A stretch of 64,000 nucleotides of DNA from CAVWCQ01 sp963753545 (GCA_963753545.1 CAVWCQ010000011.1:372001-436000), one strand, 5' to 3'; shown: positions 49,558 through 59,475, counted from the first letter of the stretch. Notes: a model not told the origin generated them from the sequence alone. Made by a program: numbers and translations.

Positions 49558-51109
49558 TTATTCCCACTCGATGGTGGCGGGCGGCTTGGTCGAGATATCG
49601 TACATCACGCGATTAACGCCGCGCACCTCGTTCACGATCCGGCTGCTGACGCGGGCCAGCAAATCATCAGGGAGCCGCGCCCAGTCCGCCGTCATAAAGT
49701 CGGAGGTTGTCACGGCCCGCAGCACGATCACCTCGTCGTAGGTGCGGTTATCGCCCATCACGCCGACGCTGCGCACGGGCAGCAGAATGGCGAACGCCTG
49801 CGCTACATCGCGCATCAGCCCGGCGGCAGATAGTTCGTGCAGGAAGATCGCGTCAGCGGCGCGCAGCGACTTCAAGCCGATCCCAGGTGACTTCCCCAAT
49901 GCAGCGCACGCCGAGGCCGGGGCCGGGGAACGGCTGCCGCCAGACGATCTCATCCGGCAGGCCGAGAGCCGTACCCAACGCCCGCACCTCGTCTTTAAAC
50001 AGATCGCGAAGGGGTTCGACCAGCCGCGTTTTTAGATGATCGGGCAGGCCGCCCACGTTGTGATGCGACTTAATGCGATCCGCACCGGGCCGCCCGGTCC
50101 CCGCGCTTTCGATCACATCGGGATAGATCGTGCCCTGCGCCAGCCAATCCAACTGTCCGACCCGACTCGCCTCGCGCTCGAACACATCCGCGAACGTCTT
50201 GCCGATGATCATGCGTTTCTGTTCGGGATCGGTGATACCGCGCAGGGGATCGAGAAATTCCTCAGTCGCGTCTACCGGGACAAGATTCCAGCCAAACGTC
50301 TTACCCATTTGCACGACCGCGTCCGCTTCGCCCCGGCGCAGCATGCCATGATTGACAAACACGGCGACCAGATTCGGACCGATAGCCCGGTGGATCAGCG
50401 CCCCCGCGACTGCCGAATCGACGCCGCCGCTCATACCGAGCAGGACGCGCTCTGCCCCCACCTGATCGCGGATCGCCTGCACGCTGGCTTCGATCAGGTT
50501 GATGGGCGTCCAGCCGCTCATCGAGCCGCATATACCGATCACAAAATGGCGGAGCATCGCCGCGCCCTGCTCGGTGTGGATCACTTCCGGATGAAACTGC
50601 ACGGCATAGAGGCGGCGATCAGGATTCCCAATCGCGGCGTAGGGCGCGCCGTCCGAGGTAGCGAGGCTGACAAATCCCTGCGGCGGGCGTTCGATGCGAT
50701 CCCCGTGACTCATCCACACAGTTTGTTCAGAATCCAGCCCGTCAAAGAGGGCGGCGGGCTGGTGAACGCTTAATATCGCTTTGCCGTATTCGCGGTGAGT
50801 GGAACGGGCCACCTCACCGCCAAAGGCGCGGGTGAGAAGCTGCATCCCGTAGCAAATGCCCAGCACGGGCAGGCCAGATTGCAGCACCCAGCCAGGGAGT
50901 GTTGGCGCACCCGGTTCATAAGCGCTCGCCGCCCCACCGGAGAGAATCACGCCCACGAAATCCGGGACCGCCGCGTGCGCCTGTTCCAGCGTCGCCGTAT
51001 AGGGCAGCAGCGCCGAATAGACGCCCAGTTCGCGCACGCGCCGCGCGATCAACTGCGTCGTCTGCGACCCATAATCGAGAATTACAATGCCGCCGGACTT
51101 GAGGCTCAT
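49558..51109 (-). CDS. guaA: GMP synthase (glutamine-hydrolysing), frameshifted
   Basis: About 517 residues after repair, the normal GuaA length. It makes GMP from XMP, ATP and glutamine. The class I amidotransferase half has Cys86 in GICYGMQ and the His-Glu pair in QFHPEV. The ATP-pyrophosphatase half has the P-loop VLLGMSGGVDSAVAG and QGTIYPDVIES. The frame changes near 49875 where an extra T splits TWDRL from KSLRAADAIFLHEL; the tail GVNRVMYDISTKPPATIEWE is the family end. GuaA is essential in most free-living bacteria, so the shift is probably a sequence error. Its ATG overlaps the xpt stop as ATGA. Confidence 0.93.
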
Positions 51110-51705
51110 ACTTCTTTCTTCTCCGCCACCTCGTCCAAAAAGTCGATGCGGTGCTCATCCATATACGTGATCGTCGCCAGGGCCTCGACGTGCGCGCCAT
51201 ATTTTGCTTCCAGCGCCTCGCGCCCGCCCTCGAATGCTTTCTCGACAACCGTCGCCACGCCAACCAACTCACAGCGCGCCTCGCGAACAATGCGCGCCAG
51301 GGCCAGCAGTGTTTTGCCCGACGCCAAAAAGTCATCGACAATCAGCACGCGCTCGCCTGCCGGGAGATACTCCGCCGCCACCATCAGATTGGTCTCGCCG
51401 CCCTTGGTATGGCTGGGTGCGGTTTCCAAAAAGATCGGGCCGTACATGGTTACTGGCTTGTGTTTGCGGGCGTAAACAACAGGCACGTTCAGCGCCAGAG
51501 CCGCCATCAGCGCCGGGGCGATGCCGGATACTTCAGCGGTCAAAATGCGTGTCGGCGCTTTGTCGCGGAACAAGCGCGCGATCTCCTGTCCCATTTCGTA
51601 GATCAGGTTCGGATCCATCTGGTGATTGAGGATGCCGTCAATTTTGAGAATACCATCGCCCAGGTACTGGCCCTGAGTGCGAATACGATCTTTTAGTGCT
51701 TGCAC
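51106..51705 (-). CDS. xpt: Xanthine phosphoribosyltransferase
   Basis: A 199-residue type I phosphoribosyltransferase. MQALKDRIRTQGQYLGDGIL and KIDGILNHQMDPNLIYEMG are typical of Xpt, and VLIVDDFLASGKTLL is the PRPP-binding loop (about residues 120-134). It converts xanthine plus PRPP to XMP, which GuaA, translated from the overlapping next gene, aminates to GMP. The start is GTG 51705, with GGGAG nine bases upstream. A terminator lies between it and the upstream permease gene, so it may have its own promoter, though none is clear. Confidence 0.92.
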   Translation of the reverse strand: MQALKDRIRTQGQYLGDGILKIDGILNHQMDPNLIYEMGQEIARLFRDKAPTRILTAEVSGIAPALMAALALNVPVVYARKHKPVTMYGPIFLETAPSHTKGGETNLMVAAEYLPAGERVLIVDDFLASGKTLLALARIVREARCELVGVATVVEKAFEGGREALEAKYGAHVEALATITYMDEHRIDFLDEVAEKKEV

Positions 51706-51790
51706 AGCTTTTATCTCCCGTAATGGACTAAGCTTTGCGGGCCTAGTTTACCCCTTTCGAACGTTGGTCTGTAATTCCTTTTGCACAAAT

Positions 51791-51816
51791 AAAAAGGCTG
51801 GTGCATTCGACCAGCC
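51791..51816 (-). terminator. Terminator after the second nucleoside permease
   Basis: On the minus strand GGCTGGT / ACCAGCC (7 bp, 7-base loop) followed by TTTTTATT. Confidence 0.85.
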
Positions 51817-51859
51817 CTCTGTATCATGCTGTGATGAGCAGCGATATTGTCTATTGCCA

Positions 51860-52826
51860 CTACTTCTGGAACGATTTGCCCAGCGCGCGCGGCGGCGCAG
51901 CCCGCGTAAAGCGGCGCACCGTAGGCCGCAGACGTTCCGGCGTGTAGCGATCCAATTTTTCCAGAACGCCGCTCGTCGCCACGATCAGAGTCAGGATCAT
52001 CAGGAACCAGGGCAGCATATTGACGATCTGCGAGGGTACGTCGATCACATCGTTGTCTTGCAAGTCGATTGCCAGCGAGCGCAGGCCGACGATCAGATAC
52101 GCGCCGAGCGCCACGCGCCAGGGCATCCACAGGCCGAAGATGACAATCGCCAGGGCGATCCAGCCTTCGCCTTGCAGAATCCTGCTTCCAGCCCAGTTTG
52201 ACCGAGAGTGAATAGGTTGCCCCCGCGATCCCAACGAGCGACCCGCCAACCAGTGTATAAAAATAGCGCCAGAACTGAACACGCGTCCCCCGCACAAATG
52301 CCGCTTCGGGATGTTCACCCACGCTGCGTAACGTCAGGCCGGGGCGCGTCCGGTAAATGTAGAACCAGACGACCAGAACCAGCGCGAGGCTGAAGTAAAT
52401 CAGGATGTTATGCTGGAAAAACACCGGACCAAGCAGCGGGATATCTTTCAGGATTGGAATGGGTGCGTAGGGCATTTCTTTGCCGGGCCGGTTATAGTGC
52501 GGCTTGCCCAGGAAGATCGCCAGATCGGCGCAGAGCACGGTCAGGATGAAACCCACCGCCACCTGATTCAGGCGCAGGGCAATGCTCGAAAAGACGACGA
52601 TAAAGGCTATTGCCGCGCCGACCGCCATCGCTGCCAGGACTGCCTGGGTCAGACTGCCCGTGTTGCGCACCACCGCATGGGCAGTCATGGCGGAAAGCAT
52701 GATGGAGCCGTCCAGCGAGAGGTTGATAATCCCGGATCGCTCCGTGATCAGTTCGCCCTGCCCGGCGATCACGATTGGCGCTGCGGCCCGCACAATGCCG
52801 CGTAGAGTGCTTGATAAACCATCCAT
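51860..52826 (-). CDS. Nucleoside-type ABC permease (NupQ/YufQ-like), frameshifted
   Basis: About 322 residues after repair. GMDGLSSTLRGIVRAAAPIV, then AGQGELITERSGIINLSLDG is the standard opening of BPD_transp_2-type nucleoside permeases, and NQVAVGFILTVLCADLAIF continues it; the SVGEHPEAA motif is the cytoplasmic EAA-like loop. The frame changes near 52183: SVKLGW continues as ILQGEGWIALAIVIFGLW in the next frame, a one-base excess. With the ATPase and permease upstream it completes the channel of a guanosine/nucleoside importer of the NupNOPQ kind. The start at 52826 begins the conserved part. Confidence 0.85.
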
Positions 52827-52847
52827 ACCTAAATATTCCTTAAAAAA

Positions 52848-52900
52848 GGGGCGCAGCGGCTTAGCGGCGGCTTCGCACGCCGCACGCAAAGCAGCGCCCC
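52848..52900. repeat. REP-like GGGCGC hairpin, copy 3
   Basis: GGGGCGCAGCGGCTTAGC at the left and GCAAAGCAGCGCCCC at the right pair imperfectly around a GC-rich middle. It sits in the 83-base gap between two co-directional genes of the purine block. It is related to 8566-8602 and 8770-8812. Confidence 0.6.
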
Positions 52901-52909
52901 TACTTATAC

Positions 52910-53107
52910 TTATGATCGGGGCCGCTGGAACGTGACCATCACTTCTTTATCAGAAAGCCACTGCATCTGAAAGATTTCCCAGCCCAACACGGCACGCTCG
53001 TTAATCTGCTGCGTGATCGACTTGCTGGCCCAGAGCAGTTCTTCGGATCGCCCGACGGTTTCGGGAAAATCCAGCGCACCAGAGATATAGACGGTCAGGT
53101 ATTCCAT
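52910..53107 (-). CDS. Small DUF4177-like protein
   Basis: A 65-residue protein: MEYLTVYISGALDFPETVGR, then ITQQINERAVLGWEIFQMQW and EVMVTFQRPRS. The lone beta strand, LN..G..GWE and closing VTFQR match the DUF4177 pattern. It starts in the stop of the first permease (TGATG) and lies between the two permeases, so it is cotranscribed and probably coupled. The function is unknown; a regulatory or accessory part of the importer is only a guess from position. Confidence 0.6.
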   Translation of the reverse strand: MEYLTVYISGALDFPETVGRSEELLWASKSITQQINERAVLGWEIFQMQWLSDKEVMVTFQRPRS

Positions 53108-54327
53108 CACGTTCGGGATACTTCATCATCCTCAGATGGCTGCGCTTTACGCGGCGGGAAGAAGCGATTCCGCGCACCAAAAGCCAGCACGACCATCAGC
53201 ACTGTTGTACTTTGCAGCACGCGCATCAGGGACGGGTCGAGTTCGATGGGCGGATCGTGCCACAAAAAGCCGCGTTCGATTTTCTCGCCGCCCACCGACA
53301 GCACCGCGAACACAAACGAGACCAGCGGCACAAGCACAATAGACAACGACGCCAGCAGCACAACCAGGATCGCCAGGAAGCCGATTCCGCCCGCTGGATT
53401 CGCCGTCAGCTTGGCTTTGGTATCGAACGGCCCCATCACGCGGAACGCTCCAGCAATGCCAGCCATCGCGCCGCACAGCGCCATTGACAGAATCACGTTG
53501 CGCTCGGTGTGGACGCCCAGCAAAAAGGCTGACTTCTGGTTTTTGCCCATCGCCCGAAGCTGCAAACCCCAGCGCGAAATATACATAATCAAGGCGACCA
53601 GGACAAAGGCCGCCACGACAATATAGATCGTCGTCAGGCTCAGGTGGCGATAGTCTTTGTAGGGTGACAACTGCGCGATGTCGCGGAAGATCGCCGTTTC
53701 GGTGGCGCGGCTGCCCGTGGGCTGCCAGGGACCGCCGTTCGAGATCAGATACATGTTAAACGTCTGGGCGATGAAGTTGAGGGCCACGCCGCCGAAGATC
53801 TCGTTTACGCCGCCCTTCGTCTTAAGGGCAGCGGCCAGCATGGCCCACAGCCCTCCGGCCAGCGCCGCAAAAAGGAACGTCAGCAGCAGAACCATCGTGT
53901 GATTGAGACCCCAATCCAGTTGAGGATTCCCGTCTCTCGTTCCACCAAAGAGGCGCACGGCCCATGTCGCGCCAATCGCCCCCATAATGATCTGGCCTTC
54001 CACGCCGATATTCCACAGCCCGGCATTGTAGGTCAGGATCAAGCCGAAAGACGTGATGGCCAGGGGCATCCAATAGGCCGTCATATCGGCCCGCTGCACG
54101 GCTCCGGCCAGCGTGCCATCATAGAGATAGTCCCATGCCTGCCTGGGATCTGCGCCCTGCCAGTTCAGGATCAGGATGGTGATGCCTATCGCTGCCACAA
54201 TGCCAAAGATGGGCGCGAGCAGGGTTGGCAGCAGATCAACCAGATAGCCCCACAGCAAACGCCCCCCGCTGATCTGAGGGTCGGAGCGGCGGGCAGAGGT
54301 TGTGTTTTGTGCGGTGGGTTGTGCCAT
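53107..54327 (-). CDS. Nucleoside-type ABC permease (NupP/YufP-like)
   Basis: A 406-residue permease starting at ATG 54327, with GGAGG upstream. The first ~30 residues are soluble. Membrane segments start with LLPTLLAPIFGIVAAIGITI, and SFGLILTYNAGLWNIGVEGQ is the NIGVEGQ motif of this permease class. MGKNQKSAFLLGVHTERNVI is the cytoplasmic coupling loop. It pairs with the permease at 51860-52826 as a heterodimer in a BMP-type nucleoside importer. Upstream the reading frame runs without a stop into the ATPase gene, which in other bacteria is separate. Confidence 0.85.
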   Translation of the reverse strand: MAQPTAQNTTSARRSDPQISGGRLLWGYLVDLLPTLLAPIFGIVAAIGITILILNWQGADPRQAWDYLYDGTLAGAVQRADMTAYWMPLAITSFGLILTYNAGLWNIGVEGQIIMGAIGATWAVRLFGGTRDGNPQLDWGLNHTMVLLLTFLFAALAGGLWAMLAAALKTKGGVNEIFGGVALNFIAQTFNMYLISNGGPWQPTGSRATETAIFRDIAQLSPYKDYRHLSLTTIYIVVAAFVLVALIMYISRWGLQLRAMGKNQKSAFLLGVHTERNVILSMALCGAMAGIAGAFRVMGPFDTKAKLTANPAGGIGFLAILVVLLASLSIVLVPLVSFVFAVLSVGGEKIERGFLWHDPPIELDPSLMRVLQSTTVLMVVLAFGARNRFFPPRKAQPSEDDEVSRT

Positions 54328-55790
54328 GTTACATCCTCCCCCGATCAGTTCACCCAGGTTTTCGGCGGTCATTTTTGTCTGATCGTCTACCAGAGTGACG
54401 CGGCCCCCAAAAAAGACCAGAATCCGGTCACTGTAGGCCACAATTTCATCCAGTTCGGCGGAGATAAAGATGATTGCCGTGCCTTCTTCGCGCCGTCTGA
54501 GAAGCTGTTCCCAGATATAGTTCGTACTTTCCACGTCCAGACCGCGCGTGGGATGTTCGAGCAGCAGCAGTTTCAGGTTACGCGGCAGAAGCGACAGCGC
54601 GAACCGCTGCTGGTTGCCGCCAGAAAGAGTCTGGATCGGGCTGCCGGGCCGCCCCTTGACGTTAAAGTGTTTGATACGTTCTCCGGTCAAACGCCACGCC
54701 TGAGGCCAGTTGACCCAGGGCGCTTTGCCGGGTTGGGTCAGCGCGAAGTGCTGGGCAAGGCTCATGCCCTGGATCAGCCCTTCCTCCAACCGTCCGGCGG
54801 GAAGGAAGGCGACACCAGCATGGGCGAACTGGTGATAGGAGCATTTGGTCATATTGCGCCCGCCCAGTTTGATCGAGCCAGTTTCGGGATGCAGCAGGCC
54901 CGTGCAGGCGCGGATAAACTCGTTTTGTCCACTGCCGTCCAGCCCTGCCAGACCGATCACTTCCCCGGCACGCACCTGAAGCGACACATTTTCGACGGTC
55001 AGGCGGCGGCTGGCGAGAGTCAGACCGTTCACTGCCAGCGTCATATCGCCGTGCTCGACAGCGGGGCGCTCCTGGCGGTCAACGACCTTGCCAAACATCA
55101 GGGCTACCAGTTCGCTGATTGGGCAGGGAATGCTGTGATCACCGACAAACTTGCCACGCCGCAGCACATAGGCCTGATCGCAGAGTTCGATCACGTCTTC
55201 CAGTTTGTGCGAAACAAGGATGATCGACAACCCTTCGTCACGGGCCAGGGATTTGAGGACGTTGAACAGAGCCGTCTTCTGCTCGGCAGAGATCCCCGTC
55301 GTCGGTTCGTCCAGCACCAATACGCGCACATTTAACGAAAGCAGGCGTAGAATTTCAAGCTGCTGGCGTTCACCAATGGTCAGCGCATCAACATAGGCAT
55401 CAGAGGACAGGTCAAAACCGAAACGTTTTGCCAGCTTATTCAGGCTCTCACGCGCGGCCTCGCGGTCGGGGAAAAAACCGCCGGGACGTCCGGCGATGAA
55501 ATTTTCAAGGACAGTAAAAGGCGGAAAGTCGAGCGGGTCCTGGTACAACATTCCGATGCCATGCTCGATGGCATCCGTCGGGGCCTTAAAGTCAACAGGC
55601 TGTCCATCTACCAGAATTGTGCCACTGTCTGCTCTCTGGTAGCCAGACATAATTTTCATCAGTGTACTTTTTCCCGCCCCGTTTTCCCCCAAAATGGCGT
55701 AGATCGGCCCCCCTCAAACGTGAAGGAAATATCCTGGTTGGCCCGCACTCGCCCAAAAGTTTTTGAAATGTGCTGTAATTCAACTTGCAT
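54328..55790 (-). CDS. Nucleoside ABC importer ATPase (NupO/YufO-like), frameshifted
   Basis: A double ABC ATPase of about 487 residues. The true start is ATG 55790 (MQVELQHISKTFGRVRANQD). After FEGG the frame is lost because a G-run at about 55708-55714 appears one base short; restoring it gives IYAILGENGAGKSTLMKIMS. The first ATPase has VDALTIGERQQLEILRLL and VLVLDEPTTG. The second has degenerate motifs (GLDGSGQNEF, LSGGNQQRFALS, LLLEHPTRGLD), normal for the family. No stop separates it from the permease: GELIGGGCN runs into the permease ATG. A stop (TAA) lies in another frame there, so a second small error is possible. Confidence 0.82.
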
Positions 55791-55861
55791 AAGGTCTCTC
55801 GAAATAAAAATAAGGGAGAGGGGGAAACTCCCCTCTCCACTCTTAGTCCTGCAATCAGAGC

Positions 55862-57110
55862 TTACTGGCTCGCGCCGGTGATACCTTCGAGAAGCTGCGG
55901 CGGAGTCACTTCGTCCGGGCTGGTCGCTTCGTCAGCGTTGGCGGCCTGGAACCAGATCTGCTTGGGGGTGGCAACCTGACCATCCGCCAGGAAGGCCGAG
56001 CCGTCCTGGAAGTTCAGCGGGCCAACCCACAGATTTCAAACCACCTTCTTCACCCTGCGCGCCTGCCGCGAGAGCCGCGATGAACTCGTCCATCTGGCCC
56101 TTCTCGGCGTCGGTCAGAGCGTTGCCATAGACAAAGCCCACCGCGCTGGTGTCGGGATTGTTGATGTCGGTCCAGTCAGGAGCATTCCAGTCCCAGGACT
56201 GTTCCCACGTGCCGTCCATCACAGCCTGGACAGTCTTGACATACTGCGGACCCCAGTTGAAGTACGGGACGCCCAGGCAGACATCGGGAGCCGTATCGCA
56301 AGCGCCTTCGAAGTCATAGGGCACGGCCCACACGGACTGGCCTTCAGCCGCGCGCTGGCCTGCCACAACAATCGCTTCGGTGGTGTCAATGCCAGAGATC
56401 AGCACGTCCGCGCCGTCATCCAGGAAGGCGTTCGCCACTTCGGTTGGGTCGAGGGTCACGCCGGGGATATTGAACCAGAAACCGATCCAGGTCACGCCGA
56501 ATTTGAGGGTGGCCGGGTCCAGACCGCGATAGTTCTCATAGCAGTAGCGTGCGCCCAGGTAAACGGACGACACGAGGCGGGTTGTTTCGGGATCGATCAA
56601 GGGACCAATGTAGCCGATGCTGCCCGTCTGGGTCTTGAGCGCGGCGGCGCAGCCAGCCATCATCTTGCCATATTCCATCTGGCCCATGAAGTTGCCAGCA
56701 TTCTTCGGCGCAATGCCCCACAGCGCGTCGTCACCCGACACGTTGATAAACACCACATCGGGATAGAGATCAGCGACAACAGTCGTATCAACTTCAAAGT
56801 CGGCAGAGGTGGTCAGGATCAACTGCGCGCCCTGGTCCACCATATCCGAAACAACCTGATCCAGGGTGGTTTCGGGACGAGCAGCCGAATTCAGGCTTTC
56901 CAACGGGATCATCTTGGCACCGGGCACTTTTTCTTCGACGTACAGCCCGGCGTTGTAATGCGCTTCGCTCCAACCGTGATCATCCTTGGGACCAACGAGG
57001 ACGACACCAAAAACGAATTCGTCCTGAGCAGTCGCGCGCGGTGCAGCGCTGGCTACCCCGCCCACTACCACAACAACCAGGACCAACAAAACGGCCAATT
57101 TTTTGAGCAT
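55862..57110 (-). CDS. BMP-family nucleoside-binding protein, frameshifted at the end
   Basis: About 416 residues after repair. A signal peptide (LAVLLVLVVVVVGGVASA) precedes FVFGVVLVGPKDDHGWSEAH, the BMP opening with the conserved Trp-Ser, and PDVVFINVSGDDALWGIAP. Near 56033 one extra base turns NLWVGPLNFQDGSAFLADGQ into another frame; the repaired end reads VTPPQLLEGITGASQ with the stop at 55862-55864. It captures nucleosides for the importer encoded downstream. Unlike the BMP lipoprotein at 13300-14434 it has no obvious lipobox. It lies 148 bases after adenine deaminase, with hairpins in between. Confidence 0.86.
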
Positions 57111-57143
57111 ACGCTATCTCCTCAAAAATATCCTGCCTAAACA

Positions 57144-57176
57144 GAAAAAGTGCGGACCTTGTACGGCCCACCTTTC
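57144..57176 (-). promoter_or_regulatory. Hairpin with T-run in the leader of the BMP gene
   Basis: On the minus strand GTGGGCC and GGTCCGCAC pair with small bulges around GTACAA, followed by TTTTT, about 35 bases before the BMP ATG. It could be an attenuator or a partial terminator. The purine-riboswitch core sequence is absent. Confidence 0.35.
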
Positions 57177-57258
57177 ACCATCCAGTGTAAGTGTAAAATC
57201 TCGTAAACGCAAACACAGCGCTCGTCAAAATCGACGGTGCGAAAGCGAGATTTTTTGT

Positions 57259-58971
57259 TTACACGAACAGATCGACAAGCTCAAAATGATCTACATCAAC
57301 CAGCCCCTGATCGGTCAATTTGAGGCTGGGAATGACTTCAAGGGCCATGAAGCTCATCGCCATAAACGGATCGTGCAGCGTCGAACCCAGGTCTTGAGCC
57401 GCCGCATAGAGTAAGGTATCCAGCCCGGTGCGCACGTCATAGATCGATGACTGGCTCATCAGCCCGGCAACCGGGAGCGGCAGTTGCGCCAACACTGTAT
57501 CGCCGGAAACGGCCACCAGCCCACCCCCCATGTGTTCGACGGCGCGGCAAGCGATCATCATGCTGCGATCATCCGCGCCAATGACCAGCAGATTATGATG
57601 ATCATGGGCCACGGTCCCGGCAATCGCACCGTGCTTCAAGCCAATACCTCGAATAAAGCCCTTGCCCATGCTGCCGCTGGCGTGATGGCGGTCAATGACA
57701 GCTATTTTCAGCAGATCGCGCTGCGGATCGGCATGAACGCAGCCTTCGACAGCGGTCACATCTTCGATCAGGTGCTCTGTCACCAACTGGTCGGGAACAC
57801 TGCCAATCACACGCATGCGACTGCCCCGCGCCGGAATCTTAAAGTTGACCGCTTCCCACTGGATGCGCGTGGAATGAGGCAGCCGGGTTGGAGATGCTCC
57901 GCCGAGCGAAACAATGACCTTGCCATCCTGCGCAACCAGCCGCCCGCCCGAATAAACCTCTTCCGCGCTCGGTGCCTTTAAATCGGAGAAGACGAACAGG
58001 TCCGCCCGACGGCCCGGTGCAATCGCCCCTCGATCATAAAGCCGGAAGTATTCCGCTGCGTTGAGCGTTCCCATACGGATGGCTGTGATCGGATCGATGC
58101 GGCCCTCGGCTATGGCGACGCGGATCATAAAATCAATCGATCCCTGGTCCAAGAGATCGGAGGGATGGCGATCATCGGTGCAGAAGCAGAGGCGGCGGCT
58201 GTTGGTGGGCGTGATCAGGGGCAGCAGATCGCGCAGGTTATGGGCGTTGGTGGCCTCACGGATGAAGATTACCATGCCCTTACGCAGTTTTTCCTGTGCC
58301 TCTTCTACCGTATTGCACTCGTGGTCACTGCCGATCCCAGCGACGATATAGGCATCCAGATCGTTCCCGCGTAACCCAGGGGAGTGCCCGTCGATGACGC
58401 GCCCACTGAACGCTTCGAGCTTGGCAAGCACGCCCGGATCGCCGTTGATCACGCCGGGGAAGTTCATCATCTCCGCCAACCCCAACACGGCAGGGTTGCG
58501 CAGCAGCGTTTCCAGGTCACGCGCGTCGAGCGACGCACCCGCCGTGCTCATGTGAGTAGCCGGGATGCAGCTTGAGGCCATGATAAATACAGAAAGCGGC
58601 AGGTTCTGTGAGGCTTCGAGCATATAGCGAATGCCCGCCAGCCCATGCACATTGGCGATCTCGTGCGGATCGGTAACAGCCGTCGTGACGCCGCGCGCCA
58701 ACAGCGCCCGGCTGAATTCGGGCGGGGTGCACAGACTGCTCTCAATGTGCACATGCGCATCGATCAGGCCGGGAGCGACATAGCGCCCTTCCAGGTCTAC
58801 CAGATGCGCGGAGCGGTAGCCCTTGCCCACGCCAATAATCAGGCCGTCTTTAATGGCAATCTCCGCAGGGTGAATTTCCCCAGTGAGGACATTCACCAGT
58901 TGCAGATTGGTGAGGACCAGATCGGCGGGAGCCTGAACACGCGCCGCGGCAATTCGCTGTGATAAAGTCAT
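57259..58971 (-). CDS. ade: Adenine deaminase
   Basis: A 570-residue amidohydrolase that deaminates adenine to hypoxanthine. RYVAPGLIDAHVHIESSLCT carries the first metal His pair, TDPHEIANVHGLAGI and EMMNFPGVINGD are ade signatures, LCFCTDDRHPSDLL has the metal Asp, and the C-terminal HHNLLVIGADDRSM matches the adenine deaminase end. The ATG at 58971 is preferred because AGGAG is nine bases upstream, while the nearer ATG touches it. It is the first gene of the purine block and supplies hypoxanthine; a TATAAT box at 59020-59025 may drive it. Confidence 0.93.
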   Translation of the reverse strand: MTLSQRIAAARVQAPADLVLTNLQLVNVLTGEIHPAEIAIKDGLIIGVGKGYRSAHLVDLEGRYVAPGLIDAHVHIESSLCTPPEFSRALLARGVTTAVTDPHEIANVHGLAGIRYMLEASQNLPLSVFIMASSCIPATHMSTAGASLDARDLETLLRNPAVLGLAEMMNFPGVINGDPGVLAKLEAFSGRVIDGHSPGLRGNDLDAYIVAGIGSDHECNTVEEAQEKLRKGMVIFIREATNAHNLRDLLPLITPTNSRRLCFCTDDRHPSDLLDQGSIDFMIRVAIAEGRIDPITAIRMGTLNAAEYFRLYDRGAIAPGRRADLFVFSDLKAPSAEEVYSGGRLVAQDGKVIVSLGGASPTRLPHSTRIQWEAVNFKIPARGSRMRVIGSVPDQLVTEHLIEDVTAVEGCVHADPQRDLLKIAVIDRHHASGSMGKGFIRGIGLKHGAIAGTVAHDHHNLLVIGADDRSMMIACRAVEHMGGGLVAVSGDTVLAQLPLPVAGLMSQSSIYDVRTGLDTLLYAAAQDLGSTLHDPFMAMSFMALEVIPSLKLTDQGLVDVDHFELVDLFV

Positions 58972-59366
58972 TTTAGGCATCTCCTGCAAATTTCTTTGGT
59001 GAGAAAAATAATTGCAATAATTATACGATCATTCCCACCCTGATTACCTCTGGCTCCAAAAACCTGTCCAGCGCCGGGTGACAGAATCACCATCAGCGGC
59101 TAGGGCTGACGCATTCAAGCCAAAATATCACCACAAAAGCAAGGCAACAACGTTTATGGAAGGAAATCAACGTTGTGGATCGCGGGCAGACCCTCATCCC
59201 GGCTCAGCAAAAGCGGCTGAGCTTCCCTTCCCCCACAGCTTCGCGGGGGGAAGGGGAAAACGGAACAAGGTGAATCGTTTTGCTTTCGTCAAAATGATTG
59301 GCCCTGCATCAGCGGCAAGAGAGGGTTGTCAAGCAGCGCACTTTTGGGTAAACTAATAGTTGACCA
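58972..59366. other. Intergenic region upstream of ade and the tRNAs
   Basis: It holds a TATAAT (minus, 59020-59025) that may serve ade, and a diverged copy of the MITE-like element at about 59155-59265. No gene is supported. Confidence 0.55.
59155..59265 (+). mobile_element. MITE-like element, copy 3 (diverged, no clear ends)
   Basis: AATCAACGTTGTGGATCGCG, ACCCTCATCCCGGCT and a GGCTCAGC/GCGGCTGAGC hairpin follow the order seen in the other two copies, ending with a CCCTTCCCCC / GGGGGGAAGGG hairpin. Terminal inverted repeats are not visible. Confidence 0.45.
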
Positions 59367-59440
59367 GCGGGCATGGTGTAGCGGTAACACAACAGCCTTC
59401 CAAGCTTTTGTCACGGGTTCGAGTCCCGTTGCCCGCTCCA
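59367..59440 (+). tRNA. tRNA-Gly(TCC)
   Basis: A 74-base cloverleaf including an encoded CCA. Acceptor GCGGGCA pairs with TGCCCGC; D arm GTGT/ACAC; T arm ACGGG-TTCGAGT-CCCGT; anticodon loop CTTCCAA (TCC). The anticodon stem ACAGC/GCTTT has a C-T mismatch at its second pair, which is unusual. Confidence 0.88.
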
Positions 59441-59444
59441 AGAG

Positions 59445-59464
59445 CGCCCGGAAACCTCCGGGCG
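59445..59464 (+). terminator. Hairpin between the two tRNA genes
   Basis: CGCCCGG / CCGGGCG with a 6-base loop followed by TTTGT. A weak terminator or processing hairpin. Confidence 0.6.
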
Positions 59465-59475
59465 TTTGTATTGAT

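Noticed and set aside
49853..51109. A truncated GuaA ending at 49853
   Set aside because: The missing C-terminal domain follows immediately in the next frame with the exact family end.
53899..55335. Antisense ORF of 478 codons opposite the nucleoside importer genes
   Set aside because: It overlaps two well-supported genes on the other strand and its translation shows no domain.
57111..57258. Guanine/adenine riboswitch in the purine block leaders
   Set aside because: The conserved purine aptamer core sequences are not present here or upstream of xpt.
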